Source: NCEH01 sp040049195 (GTDB taxonomy: Bacteria > Pseudomonadota > Alphaproteobacteria > Rhizobiales > Xanthobacteraceae). From it: a stretch of 64,000 bases of DNA. Within the stretch, counting starts at the first letter, position 1. Every line of letters begins with the position of its first letter. Under the pieces are notes generated by a model. That model worked only from the letters and a program-made list of their open reading frames with translations, made no database searches and was not told the origin of the DNA. The position numbers and the translations under genes are program-made. The DNA is taken from the NCBI RefSeq assembly GCF_040049195.1, contig NZ_JBDZDL010000001.1. One strand, given 5' to 3'. Shown here piece after piece: positions 33,705 to 43,240 of the stretch.

Positions 33705-35294
33705 ATGCAAGGGCTTGACGCAACGCAGGATTATCCCGATGGCCCTCGCTGGTGGCTGGCGCTTCTGGCCTGCGTGCTGGTCATCATGGGCGCCAAGCTG
33801 ACACTGATCCACTTCTATGGTTCGCCGGTGCCGTTCTGGGACCAATGGGACGCGGAAGGTGGGCAAATCTACCAGACCTATCTTCAGGGCCATGTGCCGC
33901 TGACCAATCTCATCGCCGCCCATAACGAGCACCGCATCCTGATGACGCGTCTGCTCGGCCTCGTGCTCCTGGAATTCTCCGGGCGGTGGGATCCGATCCT
34001 GCAAATGTGCGTCAATGTGGTTCTCCACGTCGCCTGCGTGGTGACCTTGATGGTGCTGCTGCGGCGCATGGTCAGCGCCACCGCCGCGTTCGCGTTGACG
34101 GGGTTTGTCGCGCTGTTGATCGCGATCCCGTTCGCCTGGGAAAACGTGCTGGCCGGGTTTCAATCCCAATTCTATTTCGTCCTGCTGTTCTCGATCATCA
34201 GCCTTGCCCTGTTCTGCGTGGCGCAGGCCTTCGACCTGCGCTGGGGTCTCGGCGTGCTGTTTTCGATCCTGGCGTATTTCTCGATGAGCGCCGGCGGCTG
34301 CACATTGGTGATCGCGGCCATCATCACGGCGGCGCAGACCGCGACCGGCAGCCGCAAAGGCGTGCGCGAGTGGGGCGGGGCGGCGGTTCTGTTCGTATCC
34401 GGCGCCGTGCTGCTCGCGCTGGTGCCGCAGCTTCCCTACCACGAGCCGCTGAAGGCCCATTCGATCGGGCAGTTTTTCCGCGCCCTTCAGGAGATCACCA
34501 GCTGGCCCCTGCCGTCGGTGCCCCTGGCTCCGTTCCTGGTCCACGCGCCGATGGTGTGGTTCACGGTGCGCGTGGTGCAGGAGCGGCGGCCGCTGAGCGA
34601 TCCGGCGTGGCTGTGCATCGGCATCGCCGGCTGGATCGGCATGCAGGAGCTCTCGCTGGCCTATGGGCGGGCACCGGCGGTCCTGGGGTCGCGCTATTTC
34701 GACCTCATCAACATCCTCTTGATGACCAATTTCATCGCCGTGGCCACCTTGCTGAAGGAACGCGTGAACGCCACGGTCCGGCGCCCGCCGGGACTGGCCT
34801 TTGCCGCCGCCTGGCTGCTCATCATTGCCATGGGCGTCGGCTATCAGGCCATGAATGCGATGCCGGCCGGTCTCATGATCCGGGCGCAGACCGGCAAGAT
34901 CCAGGTCGAGAATGTGCGCCAGTATCTCGCCACCGGCGACATCGCCCATCTCAAGGACAAGCCCTTCCTTCAGGTGCCGTACCCGAATGCGGATCGGCTG
35001 GCGGCCATCCTCAACATGCCGGAGATCCGCGGCATTCTTACCCCGGAGCTGCTGGACGACCCCGCGGCCCGCGCCGCCATGCAGGCGCGCTTGAGTTCCG
35101 GCGGCATGTTCGCGCCGGTGGCGTGGGAATTGCGCACCTGGCTGCCCGTGGCCGGGCCCTATATCGGCTTTGCCGGCATCGCCCTCTATTTCCTCGGTGG
35201 CCTCTCCGTCGGCCTCTTGAGGCGCGGCCCAAAACGGGCGGAGGCGGCCTCCGACGCGGTGGTTGCACCCGCCCCGGTCTCCACGCCGACGTAG
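33705..35294 (+). CDS. hypothetical polytopic membrane protein
   Basis: 529 residues with roughly ten to eleven hydrophobic helices, beginning with WWLALLACVLVIMGAKLTLI. A loop after the first helix carries PFWDQWDAEG and AAHNEHRILMTRLL, resembling the acidic first periplasmic loop of GT-C-type glycosyltransferases or arabinosyltransferase-like proteins, but I do not recognise the family. A soluble domain of about 90 residues (MIRAQTGKIQVENV onward) precedes the last helix. It follows lutC by 76 nt without an obvious functional tie. Confidence 0.75.
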   Translation: MQGLDATQDYPDGPRWWLALLACVLVIMGAKLTLIHFYGSPVPFWDQWDAEGGQIYQTYLQGHVPLTNLIAAHNEHRILMTRLLGLVLLEFSGRWDPILQMCVNVVLHVACVVTLMVLLRRMVSATAAFALTGFVALLIAIPFAWENVLAGFQSQFYFVLLFSIISLALFCVAQAFDLRWGLGVLFSILAYFSMSAGGCTLVIAAIITAAQTATGSRKGVREWGGAAVLFVSGAVLLALVPQLPYHEPLKAHSIGQFFRALQEITSWPLPSVPLAPFLVHAPMVWFTVRVVQERRPLSDPAWLCIGIAGWIGMQELSLAYGRAPAVLGSRYFDLINILLMTNFIAVATLLKERVNATVRRPPGLAFAAAWLLIIAMGVGYQAMNAMPAGLMIRAQTGKIQVENVRQYLATGDIAHLKDKPFLQVPYPNADRLAAILNMPEIRGILTPELLDDPAARAAMQARLSSGGMFAPVAWELRTWLPVAGPYIGFAGIALYFLGGLSVGLLRRGPKRAEAASDAVVAPAPVSTPT

Positions 35295-35453
35295 CGTCAC
35301 CGGGTGGCGGCCGCCGCCAGACTGATGCAATCGCGCAACGCACCTGGGGAAACCGCCTCGATCGTGACGAAATTGTGCAATCCGGCGACACCTGCTCCGT
35401 TGCTCGCGTCAGGAATGTTGGGCAGAACACGATAGAAAATTGACGGTGACCTC

Positions 35454-36173
35454 ATGACGTCTCGCCCGCGGTTTGTCCTGTCGCTCCTCGCTGCGTTCTG
35501 CGTACTGATTTCCACCGCCTTCGTGCCGGCGCACGCCCAGGGTGGCAATGTGCGCGTCTATCTGATGCGCGGCCTCGCCAACGTCTTCTCCTATGGCATG
35601 GACGATCTGGCGGCGAAGCTGCAGGCCAAGGGCATTTCGGCCACCGTCTACGAATATGGCCAGTGGCCGCAGCTGGCCGAAGATGCGGTCGCCTGGTCCA
35701 AGGCCCATAGCAAGGGCCCGGTGGTCATCATCGGTCACTCGCTCGGCGCCGATGCCGCCATCGAGATGGCGGAACGCATGACCCAGCTCGGCGTGCCGCC
35801 GCGCCTCGTGGTCACCTTCGATCCGGTGGGCGTGACGGCGGTGGCGAATACCGGCGGGCGCTTCGTCAATTATTTCCAGACCAACAACGGTTTCGGCAAG
35901 AGCCTGGCCATCGGCCCCGGCTTCAAGGGCGCGCTCGCCAATCGCAATCTCGACGGCGCCGCCACGCTTGACCATTTCAACATCGAGAAGTCGCCGACCC
36001 TGCATGCCGAGGTCATCAAGATGATCCAGGCGCTGGCCGTGCGGCCGAAGCCCAAGCCGGCCGCGCCCAGCCAGCCGGCGCCGAGCGTGGTGCCCGCCCC
36101 GTCAATCGCCGCGCCGGTGACATCCGACCGGGCCGAATCGGCCGTGGCGACCGCGCCCCAGCTTGCGCACTGA
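35454..36173 (+). CDS. secreted alpha/beta hydrolase, lipase/thioesterase-like
   Basis: 239 residues with a signal peptide (FVLSLLAAFCVLISTAFVPAHA). The nucleophile elbow GHSLG puts Ser at residue 96, and D123 (TFDPVG) and H174 (TLDHFNI) fit the triad, so it is likely an active serine hydrolase in the periplasm. The C-terminal about 40 residues are Pro/Ala/Ser-rich. The substrate is unknown. The 159-bp gap before it shows no gene. Confidence 0.8.
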   Translation: MTSRPRFVLSLLAAFCVLISTAFVPAHAQGGNVRVYLMRGLANVFSYGMDDLAAKLQAKGISATVYEYGQWPQLAEDAVAWSKAHSKGPVVIIGHSLGADAAIEMAERMTQLGVPPRLVVTFDPVGVTAVANTGGRFVNYFQTNNGFGKSLAIGPGFKGALANRNLDGAATLDHFNIEKSPTLHAEVIKMIQALAVRPKPKPAAPSQPAPSVVPAPSIAAPVTSDRAESAVATAPQLAH

Positions 36174-36278
36174 AGGCCTTCGCGCGCATACGATGGCGCA
36201 ATGAACGTGCCGCTGTGAAGGTGCCCCGCGGCATCGCCTCCGGCGGCAGCGCGTGTCGCGACGGAGCATGAGGCACCC

Positions 36279-36728
36279 ATGGAGCTCGCCGGCCGGCTTC
36301 TCGCCTATCTGCTCTCGGTTGGCGTGCTGTGCGGGCTCGTGTTCGCCATCGTCGCGTTCGGCGCGCGGAGCAAGGCGCTCAAAGCCACCGACTGGCGCAT
36401 CGTTCCCGGCATCATCACCCGCCCGCCCGCGCCGTTGCGGGCCTTCGGCACGCTCGGGGCCGGCCTGCGCTACCAATATGAGATCGAGGGGCGCACGCTG
36501 ATCGGCAGCCGTGTCCGCCTTCTGGATTGGCCGGTGCTGCTGTTCGCCGATGCCGCGGTGCTGCACGCGCGCCTCTCGAAGGCCGGCATCGTGGAGGTGA
36601 GCGTCAATCCCAAGCTCGCCGACGACAGCGTCCTTGACCTCAGTCCGCCGCCCGCCGCGCTCGGCTGGGCGGGCCTGGGCTTTTCCTGCGCCTGCGGGCT
36701 GGCACTGGTGCTGCGGCGGTTGTTCTAG
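36279..36728 (+). CDS. DUF3592-like membrane protein
   Basis: 149 residues with helices at both ends (LLAYLLSVGVLCGLVFAIVAF and WAGLGFSCACGLALVL) and a beta-rich middle with LRYQYEIEGRTLIGSRV and VSVNPKLADDSVL, as in DUF3592. Function unknown. Its stop overlaps the end of the convergent azlD gene by 4 nt. Confidence 0.7.
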   Translation: MELAGRLLAYLLSVGVLCGLVFAIVAFGARSKALKATDWRIVPGIITRPPAPLRAFGTLGAGLRYQYEIEGRTLIGSRVRLLDWPVLLFADAAVLHARLSKAGIVEVSVNPKLADDSVLDLSPPPAALGWAGLGFSCACGLALVLRRLF

Positions 36729-37036
36729 AGCCCGAAATAACGCACCGCCGCCCCCACCACCACGGCAGCCAGCACGGCGAAGAAGTCGCTGTGGGTCAGC
36801 TTGGTGACGATGAAGGCGACGACGAGGCCGGCGGCCATGGCCGCGTCGCCGTGGACGGCGGCGGGCGCGACGATCGCGACCAGCACCGCGCCGGGCAGCG
36901 AATCCAGGATCTTGCGCACGCGCGGCGTGACCGGCACCAGCCGCATCAGGAAGAAGCCGGCGGTGCGGTTGAACATGGTGGTGGCCGCCATCACGCAGAT
37001 GGCGAGCACGGTACCGGGATCGAGCAGGCTATTCAT
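36725..37036 (-). CDS. azlD: AzlD family branched-chain amino acid exporter subunit
   Basis: 103 residues, about three membrane helices, with the FNRTAGFFLMRLV and LPGAVLVAIVAPA segments typical of AzlD. AzlC and AzlD together export branched-chain amino acids. The ATG at 37036 overlaps the end of azlC by 8 nt, so translation is probably coupled. Longer frames run into azlC and are rejected. Confidence 0.88.
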   Translation of the reverse strand: MNSLLDPGTVLAICVMAATTMFNRTAGFFLMRLVPVTPRVRKILDSLPGAVLVAIVAPAAVHGDAAMAAGLVVAFIVTKLTHSDFFAVLAAVVVGAAVRYFGL

Positions 37037-37739
37037 CGGCGAAGCCGCCCGCGAGCGCGCCGGCCACCGCGCCGATGACGATGAACCACCAGCCCGGCAC
37101 CAGATAGGACGCGCCCACCGATACCAGGGCGGCAACCCCCCAGCTGATCGCTTCCCGGCGCCCCTTCCAGTTCGGCACCAGCATGGCGATGAAGAAGGCG
37201 GGCACCACGAGATCGATGGCGAACGCCTTGGGATCGGGAATGCCGCCGCCGATCATCTGCCCGGCCACCGTCGAGGCGAGCCACACCACCCAGGTGATCA
37301 GCCCCGAGCCGACGAAATAGCCCACGTCGTTGCCGCCGTGGGCGTGATAGCGCATGGCGGCGGCCCAATTGTTGTCGGCCAGGAACAGCAGCGAGCCATA
37401 GGCCTGCCATCCGGGAAGCTGCCCCAGCCAGGGGCGCATGGATGCGGCCATGAGGAAATGGCGCATGTTCACGGTGAAGGTGAGCATCGCCAGCGCCAGC
37501 AGGCTCGCCGGGGTCCAGCTGTGGGTCCAGCCTTCCAGCGCGACCATCTGGGCGAGGCCCGCGAACACGAGGCCGCTGGAGAGCGCGGTTTCGGCGGCGG
37601 AAAACCCCTTCTGGGCCGCCGCCGCGCCGAAGGCGGCGCCGAACACGGCGATGCCCGGCATCAGCGGCCACATGGCGTCGATGCCCATGCGCACGCCGGC
37701 CGAGGTGATGCGAACCGGGGAAGGGCGGGGATCAGTCAT
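37029..37739 (-). CDS. azlC: AzlC family branched-chain amino acid exporter
   Basis: 236 residues with multiple helices. Family features include MPGIAVFGAAFGA, FAGLAQMVAL, NMRHFLMAASM and PAFFIAMLVP. It is the large subunit of the AzlCD exporter. The start MTDPRPSP is chosen; the longer frame is not conserved in character. It lies downstream of, and on the same strand as, the LysR gene. Confidence 0.88.
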   Translation of the reverse strand: MTDPRPSPVRITSAGVRMGIDAMWPLMPGIAVFGAAFGAAAAQKGFSAAETALSSGLVFAGLAQMVALEGWTHSWTPASLLALAMLTFTVNMRHFLMAASMRPWLGQLPGWQAYGSLLFLADNNWAAAMRYHAHGGNDVGYFVGSGLITWVVWLASTVAGQMIGGGIPDPKAFAIDLVVPAFFIAMLVPNWKGRREAISWGVAALVSVGASYLVPGWWFIVIGAVAGALAGGFADE

Positions 37740-37870
37740 GAATCGCGGCGGCGTGGAGCATGAAACTCTTATGCCGAACGCCAGGGAACGCACCAACCCG
37801 ATTTCGGCATGCGCGTTGCGTCAGCTATGCAGGCGCCCGAGAGCCTCCGGCGCGCAGCGGCCGCACCCGT

Positions 37871-38806
37871 TCACGCCGCCTGCGAGGGCGCGAGCACCTG
37901 CTCCAGCCCTTCGTCCCACGGGGGGACGGAGCCGTAGAGCCCGGCGAGATGGTCGATGAACACCCGCACCTTCTGCGGCAGGAACCGGCGGCTCGGATAG
38001 ACCGCGAACACGCCGACGCGATGGGAGGCGTGGAAATCGCGCAGCACCACCTGCAATGCGCCGCTGCGCAGCTCCGGCCCCACGTCCCAGGTGGAGCGCA
38101 GCGCGATGCCCACCCCCGCCAGCACCGCCTCGCGCACCACCTCGTTGGAATTGGTTCGCAAAGGCGAATAGACGCGCTGCGTCACCGGCCCGTCCGGCCC
38201 CTCCAGCCGCCAGGGGTCCTGCCCATGGGTGGCGAGGAGGGTATGATCGGCAAGGTCGGCGAAGCTTTCCGGCACGCCGGCGCTCGCCAGATAGGCCGGG
38301 CTCGCGCACAGCACCCGGTGCACCGGCGCCAGGCGGCGGGCGACGAGGCTGGAATCGTTGAGATCGGCGATGCGCACCGCGATGTCGAAGCCGTCGCCCA
38401 CGATGTCCACGAAGGCATCGGAAAGTTCGAGATCGATGGTGAGATCGGGATTGGCGGACAGCAGCGGTCCCAGATGGGGGGCGATATGCAGGCGGCCGAA
38501 CGAGGTGGGCGCCGACACCCGCAGCAGGCCGCGCGCCTCGGTGGAGCGGCGGGACAATTGCGTCTCCGCCTCTTCGATGGAGGCGAGGATCGCCACCACC
38601 CGTTCATAGAAGCCCTGGCCGGCCTCGGTGAGCGTGACCTTGCGGGTGGTGCGCTGGAACAACCGCGCGCCCAGCCGATCCTCCAGGCGCTGCACGCGCT
38701 TGGAGACCACAGGCGGGGAGAGGCCAAGCTCCCGCCCGGCCGCGGAAAGGCTGCCCGCGGTGACGATGCGGGCGAAGATCTCCAGATCCCCGAGATTGCC
38801 GATCAT
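37871..38806 (-). CDS. LysR-family transcriptional regulator
   Basis: 311 residues from the ATG at 38806, which places the winged HTH (GSLSAAGRELGLSPPVVSKRVQRLE) at the very N-terminus as usual; an in-frame ATG at 38887 would add 27 basic residues. The C-terminal substrate-binding domain resembles the DhcR/AaeR-like group. It is divergent from glcD, so glycolate-induced control of glcDEF is a reasonable inference, but azlCD behind it is another candidate target. Confidence 0.87.
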   Translation of the reverse strand: MIGNLGDLEIFARIVTAGSLSAAGRELGLSPPVVSKRVQRLEDRLGARLFQRTTRKVTLTEAGQGFYERVVAILASIEEAETQLSRRSTEARGLLRVSAPTSFGRLHIAPHLGPLLSANPDLTIDLELSDAFVDIVGDGFDIAVRIADLNDSSLVARRLAPVHRVLCASPAYLASAGVPESFADLADHTLLATHGQDPWRLEGPDGPVTQRVYSPLRTNSNEVVREAVLAGVGIALRSTWDVGPELRSGALQVVLRDFHASHRVGVFAVYPSRRFLPQKVRVFIDHLAGLYGSVPPWDEGLEQVLAPSQAA

Positions 38807-38975
38807 GGGCCGGGATTCGGCCGTGGGGCGGCGGGTCTGGCCGGGGCGGCTGGAGGGGCGGCGTATTGTTTCCATTGCTGATTTCATTTTAGCCGCAACG
38901 GAAATAATCCGCGACCGCTTTTCTCTGCAAACCGATTATACTGGTAAAAAAAGGAAACGGTTCAAGGATGCCGCA

Positions 38976-40472
38976 ATGACGAGCCTCAGGCTTCCGGCAG
39001 CGGACGAAACGACCCTCGCCAATCGCGAGAAGATCATCGCCGATCTGCGGGCCATCGTGCCCGGCGAAGGCGTGATCGCGCACGAAAAGGAAATGCGCCC
39101 CTACGAATCCGACGGGGTGACCGCCTATAAGCAATTGCCCCTGGTTGTGGTGCTGCCCAGCACGACCGAGCAGGTGGCCCGCGTCTTGAAATATTGCCAC
39201 GAGAACAATGTCCGCGTGGTGCCGCGCGGGGCCGGCACCTCGCTGTCCGGCGGCGCGCTGCCGCTTCAGGATGGCGTGCTGCTGGCCATGGGCAAGTTCA
39301 ACAAGGTGCTGGATATCGACTTCGCCAATCGCTGCGCCGTGGTGCAGCCGGGCGTGACCAATCTCGGCATCACCCGCGCCGTGGAGCACGAGGGCTTCTA
39401 TTACGCGCCGGACCCCTCCTCGCAGATCGCCTGCACCATCGGCGGCAATGTGGGCGAGAATTCCGGCGGCGTGCATTGCCTGAAATACGGCCTCACCACC
39501 AATAACGTGCTGGGCGTCGAGCTGGTGCTGATCACCGGCGAGATCGTGCGGCTGGGCGGCAAGCATCTCGATCCCGGCGCGCTGGACCTGCTCGGCGTCA
39601 TCGTCGGCTCCGAGGGGCTGCTGGGCGTCGTCACCGAGGTCACGGTGCGGCTGCTGAAGAAGCCGGATACGGCGCGCGCGGTGCTCGTGGGCTTTCCCAC
39701 CTCGGAGGACGCCGGCGAATGCGTCGCGCGCATCATCAGCGCGGGCATCATTCCCGGCGGCATCGAGATGATGGACCGCGACGCCATCGCCGCCGCGGAA
39801 GCCTTCGTGAACGTGGGCTATCCCCTGGATGTGGAAGCCTTGCTGATCGTCGAGCTCGACGGGCCGGAGGCGGAGTGCGCGCATCTGCTGGAGGAGGTCG
39901 CCGCCATCGCCAAGGGCTGCAACGCCTCCACCCTGCGCGTCTCGCAGACCGAGGACGAACGGCTCGGCTTCTGGGCCGGGCGCAAGGCGGCGTTCCCGGC
40001 GGTGGGGCGGCTCTCGCCGGACTATCTGTGCATGGACGGCACCATTCCGCGCCGGCAATTGCCCCTCGTTCTCTCGCGCATGCGGGAGATGTCGGTGCAA
40101 TACGGCCTGCGGGTGGCGAACGTGTTCCATGCCGGCGACGGCAACCTCCACCCGCTCATCCTTTATGATGCGAACAAGCCGGGCGAACTGGATGCGGCGG
40201 AAGCCTTCGGCTCCGACATCCTGCGCCTGTGCGTGGAAGTGGGCGGCGTGCTCACCGGCGAGCACGGCGTGGGCGTGGAAAAGCGCGATCTCATGCCCAC
40301 CATGTTCAACGAAGTGGACCTCGCCCATCAGCAACGCCTGAAATGCGCCTTCGACGACCAGAACCTGCTCAATCCCGGAAAGGTGTTCCCCACGCTCCAG
40401 CGCTGCGCCGAGCTCGGCCGCATGCATGTGAGCCAGGGGCAGGTGCCGTTCCCCGACATTCCCCGTTTCTGA
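38976..40472 (+). CDS. glcD: glycolate oxidase subunit GlcD (FAD-linked)
   Basis: 498 residues. The PCMH-type FAD domain shows PRGAGTSLSGGALP and GGNVGENSGGVHCLKYGLT, and the C-terminal oxidase domain shows HAGDGNLHPLI and GEHGVGVEKR. GlcDEF oxidises glycolate (and D-lactate) to glyoxylate at the membrane. AAGGA sits 8 nt before the chosen ATG. A TATACT -10-like element lies at 38937-38942, but I see no good -35. Confidence 0.94.
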   Translation: MTSLRLPAADETTLANREKIIADLRAIVPGEGVIAHEKEMRPYESDGVTAYKQLPLVVVLPSTTEQVARVLKYCHENNVRVVPRGAGTSLSGGALPLQDGVLLAMGKFNKVLDIDFANRCAVVQPGVTNLGITRAVEHEGFYYAPDPSSQIACTIGGNVGENSGGVHCLKYGLTTNNVLGVELVLITGEIVRLGGKHLDPGALDLLGVIVGSEGLLGVVTEVTVRLLKKPDTARAVLVGFPTSEDAGECVARIISAGIIPGGIEMMDRDAIAAAEAFVNVGYPLDVEALLIVELDGPEAECAHLLEEVAAIAKGCNASTLRVSQTEDERLGFWAGRKAAFPAVGRLSPDYLCMDGTIPRRQLPLVLSRMREMSVQYGLRVANVFHAGDGNLHPLILYDANKPGELDAAEAFGSDILRLCVEVGGVLTGEHGVGVEKRDLMPTMFNEVDLAHQQRLKCAFDDQNLLNPGKVFPTLQRCAELGRMHVSQGQVPFPDIPRF

Positions 40473-40497
40473 GCGGCCGTCACGGCCAGGAATCCGC

Positions 40498-41706
40498 ATG
40501 TCCGATATCGTGAAAGTCCAGGACGAGGCGCAGATCGCCGAGGCGGTGGTCGCGGCGCTCGGCGAGAACAAGACGCTGGAGGTGGTTGGCCACGGCTCCA
40601 AGCGCGGGCTCGGCCGGGCGAGCCAGACCGACCGCACGCTCGACGTGTCCGAGGTGCGGGGCGTCACCCTCTATGAGCCGGGGGAGCTGGTGCTCTCCGC
40701 CCGCGCCGGCACGCCGGTGGCGCAAATCGAGACCATGCTGGCGCAGAACGGGCAGATGATGGCGTTCGAGCCCATCGACTACGGCCCGCTGCTCGGCGGC
40801 CCCGCCGGCGCGGGAAGCATCGGCGGCGTGTTCGCCTGCAACCTCTCCGGCCCAAGGCGCATCAGCCATGGCGCGGCGCGCGACCACGCGCTCGGCGCGC
40901 GCGCGGTGTCCGGGCGGGGCGAGGTGTTCAAATCCGGCGGCCGGGTGGTGAAGAATGTCACCGGCTACGACCTGCCGCGCCTGCTCGCCGGCTCTTACGG
41001 CACGCTCGGCGTGCTCAGCGAAGTGACGCTGAAGGTCATTCCCCGTCCGCCGACCCAGGAAACGCTGATCGTTTTCGGCCTCGACGCGGATTCGAGCGCG
41101 CGCGCCATAAGCGCCGCCATGGGCTCGTCCTGCGAGGTTTCTGCGGCGGCAGCGATCCCCGCCGTCCTGGCGCCCCGCCTGCCGCAGCTTGAAACCGACC
41201 GGTCCGTGGTGGCCCTGCGCCTGGAAGGGTTCGAACCCTCGGTGAAGGCGCGCCGCGCGATGCTGATCCGCGTGCTGATGCCGTTCGGCGGGGTCGAGGT
41301 GCTCGAGGCGGAAGCGTCTGCCGCGCTCTGGGCCGGGGTGCGCGACGTGCTGCCGTTCGCGCAGACGCGGGAGCGGGCGGTGTGGCGCATCTCCACAACC
41401 CCCATGGCCGGGCCGCATCTCGCCGCCGAGCTCGCGACAGCGCTGGATGCCGAGGCCTTCTGCGACTGGGCGGGCGGGCTCGTCTGGGTGCAGATGCCCG
41501 ATGCGCTGCCCCAGGCGGATGCCGTGCGCGCGCGCCTCGCGCCCCACGGCGGTCATGCGACCCTGGTGCGGGCCGATGCGGCGCAGCGCGCGGGCGCCGT
41601 CTTCCAGCCGCTGGAAACCGCCCATGCCGCGCTCAGCCAACGGGTGAAGGCGAGCTTCGATCCCAAGGGCCTGCTCAATCCCGGCCGCATGTATGCGGGG
41701 GCATGA
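40498..41706 (+). CDS. glcE: glycolate oxidase subunit GlcE (FAD-binding)
   Basis: 402 residues, a second FAD-binding PCMH domain (YEPGELVLSARAGTPVAQIE, GVFACNLSGPRRI, FKSGGRVVKNVTGYDLPRLL, GSYGTLGVLSEV), truncated relative to GlcD as expected. It is required with GlcD and GlcF for glycolate oxidase activity. It starts 25 nt after glcD. Confidence 0.94.
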   Translation: MSDIVKVQDEAQIAEAVVAALGENKTLEVVGHGSKRGLGRASQTDRTLDVSEVRGVTLYEPGELVLSARAGTPVAQIETMLAQNGQMMAFEPIDYGPLLGGPAGAGSIGGVFACNLSGPRRISHGAARDHALGARAVSGRGEVFKSGGRVVKNVTGYDLPRLLAGSYGTLGVLSEVTLKVIPRPPTQETLIVFGLDADSSARAISAAMGSSCEVSAAAAIPAVLAPRLPQLETDRSVVALRLEGFEPSVKARRAMLIRVLMPFGGVEVLEAEASAALWAGVRDVLPFAQTRERAVWRISTTPMAGPHLAAELATALDAEAFCDWAGGLVWVQMPDALPQADAVRARLAPHGGHATLVRADAAQRAGAVFQPLETAHAALSQRVKASFDPKGLLNPGRMYAGA

Positions 41707-41767
41707 GATGCCTCCCCTCTCGATGACCGGCTTCTGTCCTTCCCATAGCGCGGGCGATCGCTGACCC

Positions 41768-43099
41768 ATGCAGACCAATTTTTCCCTCGCGCAGCTCGCC
41801 GATCCGCACATCGTGGAAGCGGACAAGATCCTGCGGGCGTGCGTGCATTGCGGTTTCTGCACCGCCACCTGCCCCACCTACGCGCTGCTGGGCGACGAGC
41901 TCGATAGCCCGCGCGGGCGCATCTATCTCATCAAGGACATGCTGGAGAACGAACGGCCGGCGACCGAGGAAGTGGTCCGGCACGTGGACCGCTGCCTCTC
42001 CTGCCTCTCCTGCATGACCACCTGTCCCTCGGGCGTGCACTACATGCACCTGGTGGATCACGCCCGCGACCATATCGAGCAGACCTACAAGCGCCCGTTC
42101 TTCGACCGGGTGAACCGCGCCCTGCTGGCGGCGGTGCTGCCCTATCGCAACCGCTTCCGTCTGGCGCTGCTCGGCGCGGCGCTCGCCAAGCCGCTGGCGC
42201 CCCTGTTTCATGCCGTGAAGCCGCTGCGGCCGTTGGCGGCCATGCTGCGCCTCGCGCCGGGATTGCCGCACGGGCCCACCCACAGCGAGATGCCCGGCGT
42301 GTTCCCGGCCCAAGGCCCGCGCCGCGCGCGCGTGGCGCTGCTCGGCGGCTGCGCCCAGCCGGTGTTGCGGCCGGACATCGACGAAGCGGCCATGCGCCTG
42401 CTCAACCGCTTCGGGGTCGAGGTGGTGCGCACCAAGGGCGAGGGCTGCTGCGGCTCGCTGGTGCATCACATGGGCCGCGAGGAGCAGGCGCTGGCGCTCG
42501 CCCGCGCCAATGTGGACGCCTGGACCGCGGAGATCGAGGGCGAGGGGCTGGACGCCATTGTGATGACCGTGTCCGGCTGCGGCACCACCATCAAGGATTA
42601 TGGCTACATGCTGCGCCTCGACCCGGCCTATGCGGAGAAGGCGGCACGGGTCTCGGCGCTTGCCATGGACATTTCCCAGTTCGCCGCGACGCTGCATCTG
42701 CCCGCCGCCATGGCCCCCATGGAACACCGGGTGGCCTATCATGCCGCCTGCTCGCTCCAGCACGGGCAGAAGATCAAGGGGCCGCCGGTGCAGATGCTGC
42801 GCCACGTCGGCTTCGAGGTGGCCGAGCCGTTCGAGAGCCACATCTGCTGCGGCTCGGCGGGCACCTACAACATGCTCCAGAGCGAACTGGCGGGGCAGCT
42901 GCGCGACCGCAAGGTGGCCAATCTGGAGAAGCTGGCGCCGCAGGTGATCGCCACCGGAAATATCGGCTGCATGACGCAGATCGGCAGCGGCACCGAGGTT
43001 CCGGTGGTGCACACGGTGGAATTGCTGGACTGGGCCACCGGCGGGCCGGTGCCGGGGCCGCTGGCCCGGGCGGGCATTGGCGCGGCGAAAGCGGCCTGA
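41768..43099 (+). CDS. glcF: glycolate oxidase iron-sulfur subunit GlcF
   Basis: 443 residues. Two 4Fe-4S motifs (CVHCGFCTATCPTY and CLSCLSCMTTCPSG) are followed by two CCG-type regions (GEGCCGSLVHH and ICCGSAGTYN). It passes electrons from the flavin subunits to the respiratory chain. Last gene of glcDEF, 61 nt after glcE. Confidence 0.95.
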   Translation: MQTNFSLAQLADPHIVEADKILRACVHCGFCTATCPTYALLGDELDSPRGRIYLIKDMLENERPATEEVVRHVDRCLSCLSCMTTCPSGVHYMHLVDHARDHIEQTYKRPFFDRVNRALLAAVLPYRNRFRLALLGAALAKPLAPLFHAVKPLRPLAAMLRLAPGLPHGPTHSEMPGVFPAQGPRRARVALLGGCAQPVLRPDIDEAAMRLLNRFGVEVVRTKGEGCCGSLVHHMGREEQALALARANVDAWTAEIEGEGLDAIVMTVSGCGTTIKDYGYMLRLDPAYAEKAARVSALAMDISQFAATLHLPAAMAPMEHRVAYHAACSLQHGQKIKGPPVQMLRHVGFEVAEPFESHICCGSAGTYNMLQSELAGQLRDRKVANLEKLAPQVIATGNIGCMTQIGSGTEVPVVHTVELLDWATGGPVPGPLARAGIGAAKAA

Positions 43100-43240
43100 T
43101 CCGCGCCACTCTTGCCGCCGCAGCGAAGCACTCTTGCCCCGCCGGCGCTTAGACTTCCGTATCGCCCGGCATATGTGCGCACGGCGCGATGGGCTACACC
43201 CGGGACGCCGACGCTGACGCCTCAAGCCGAGAGAGACCTC

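Noticed and set aside
43100..43240. TPP riboswitch before thiE
   Set aside because: The conserved CTGAGA and related blocks are not present.
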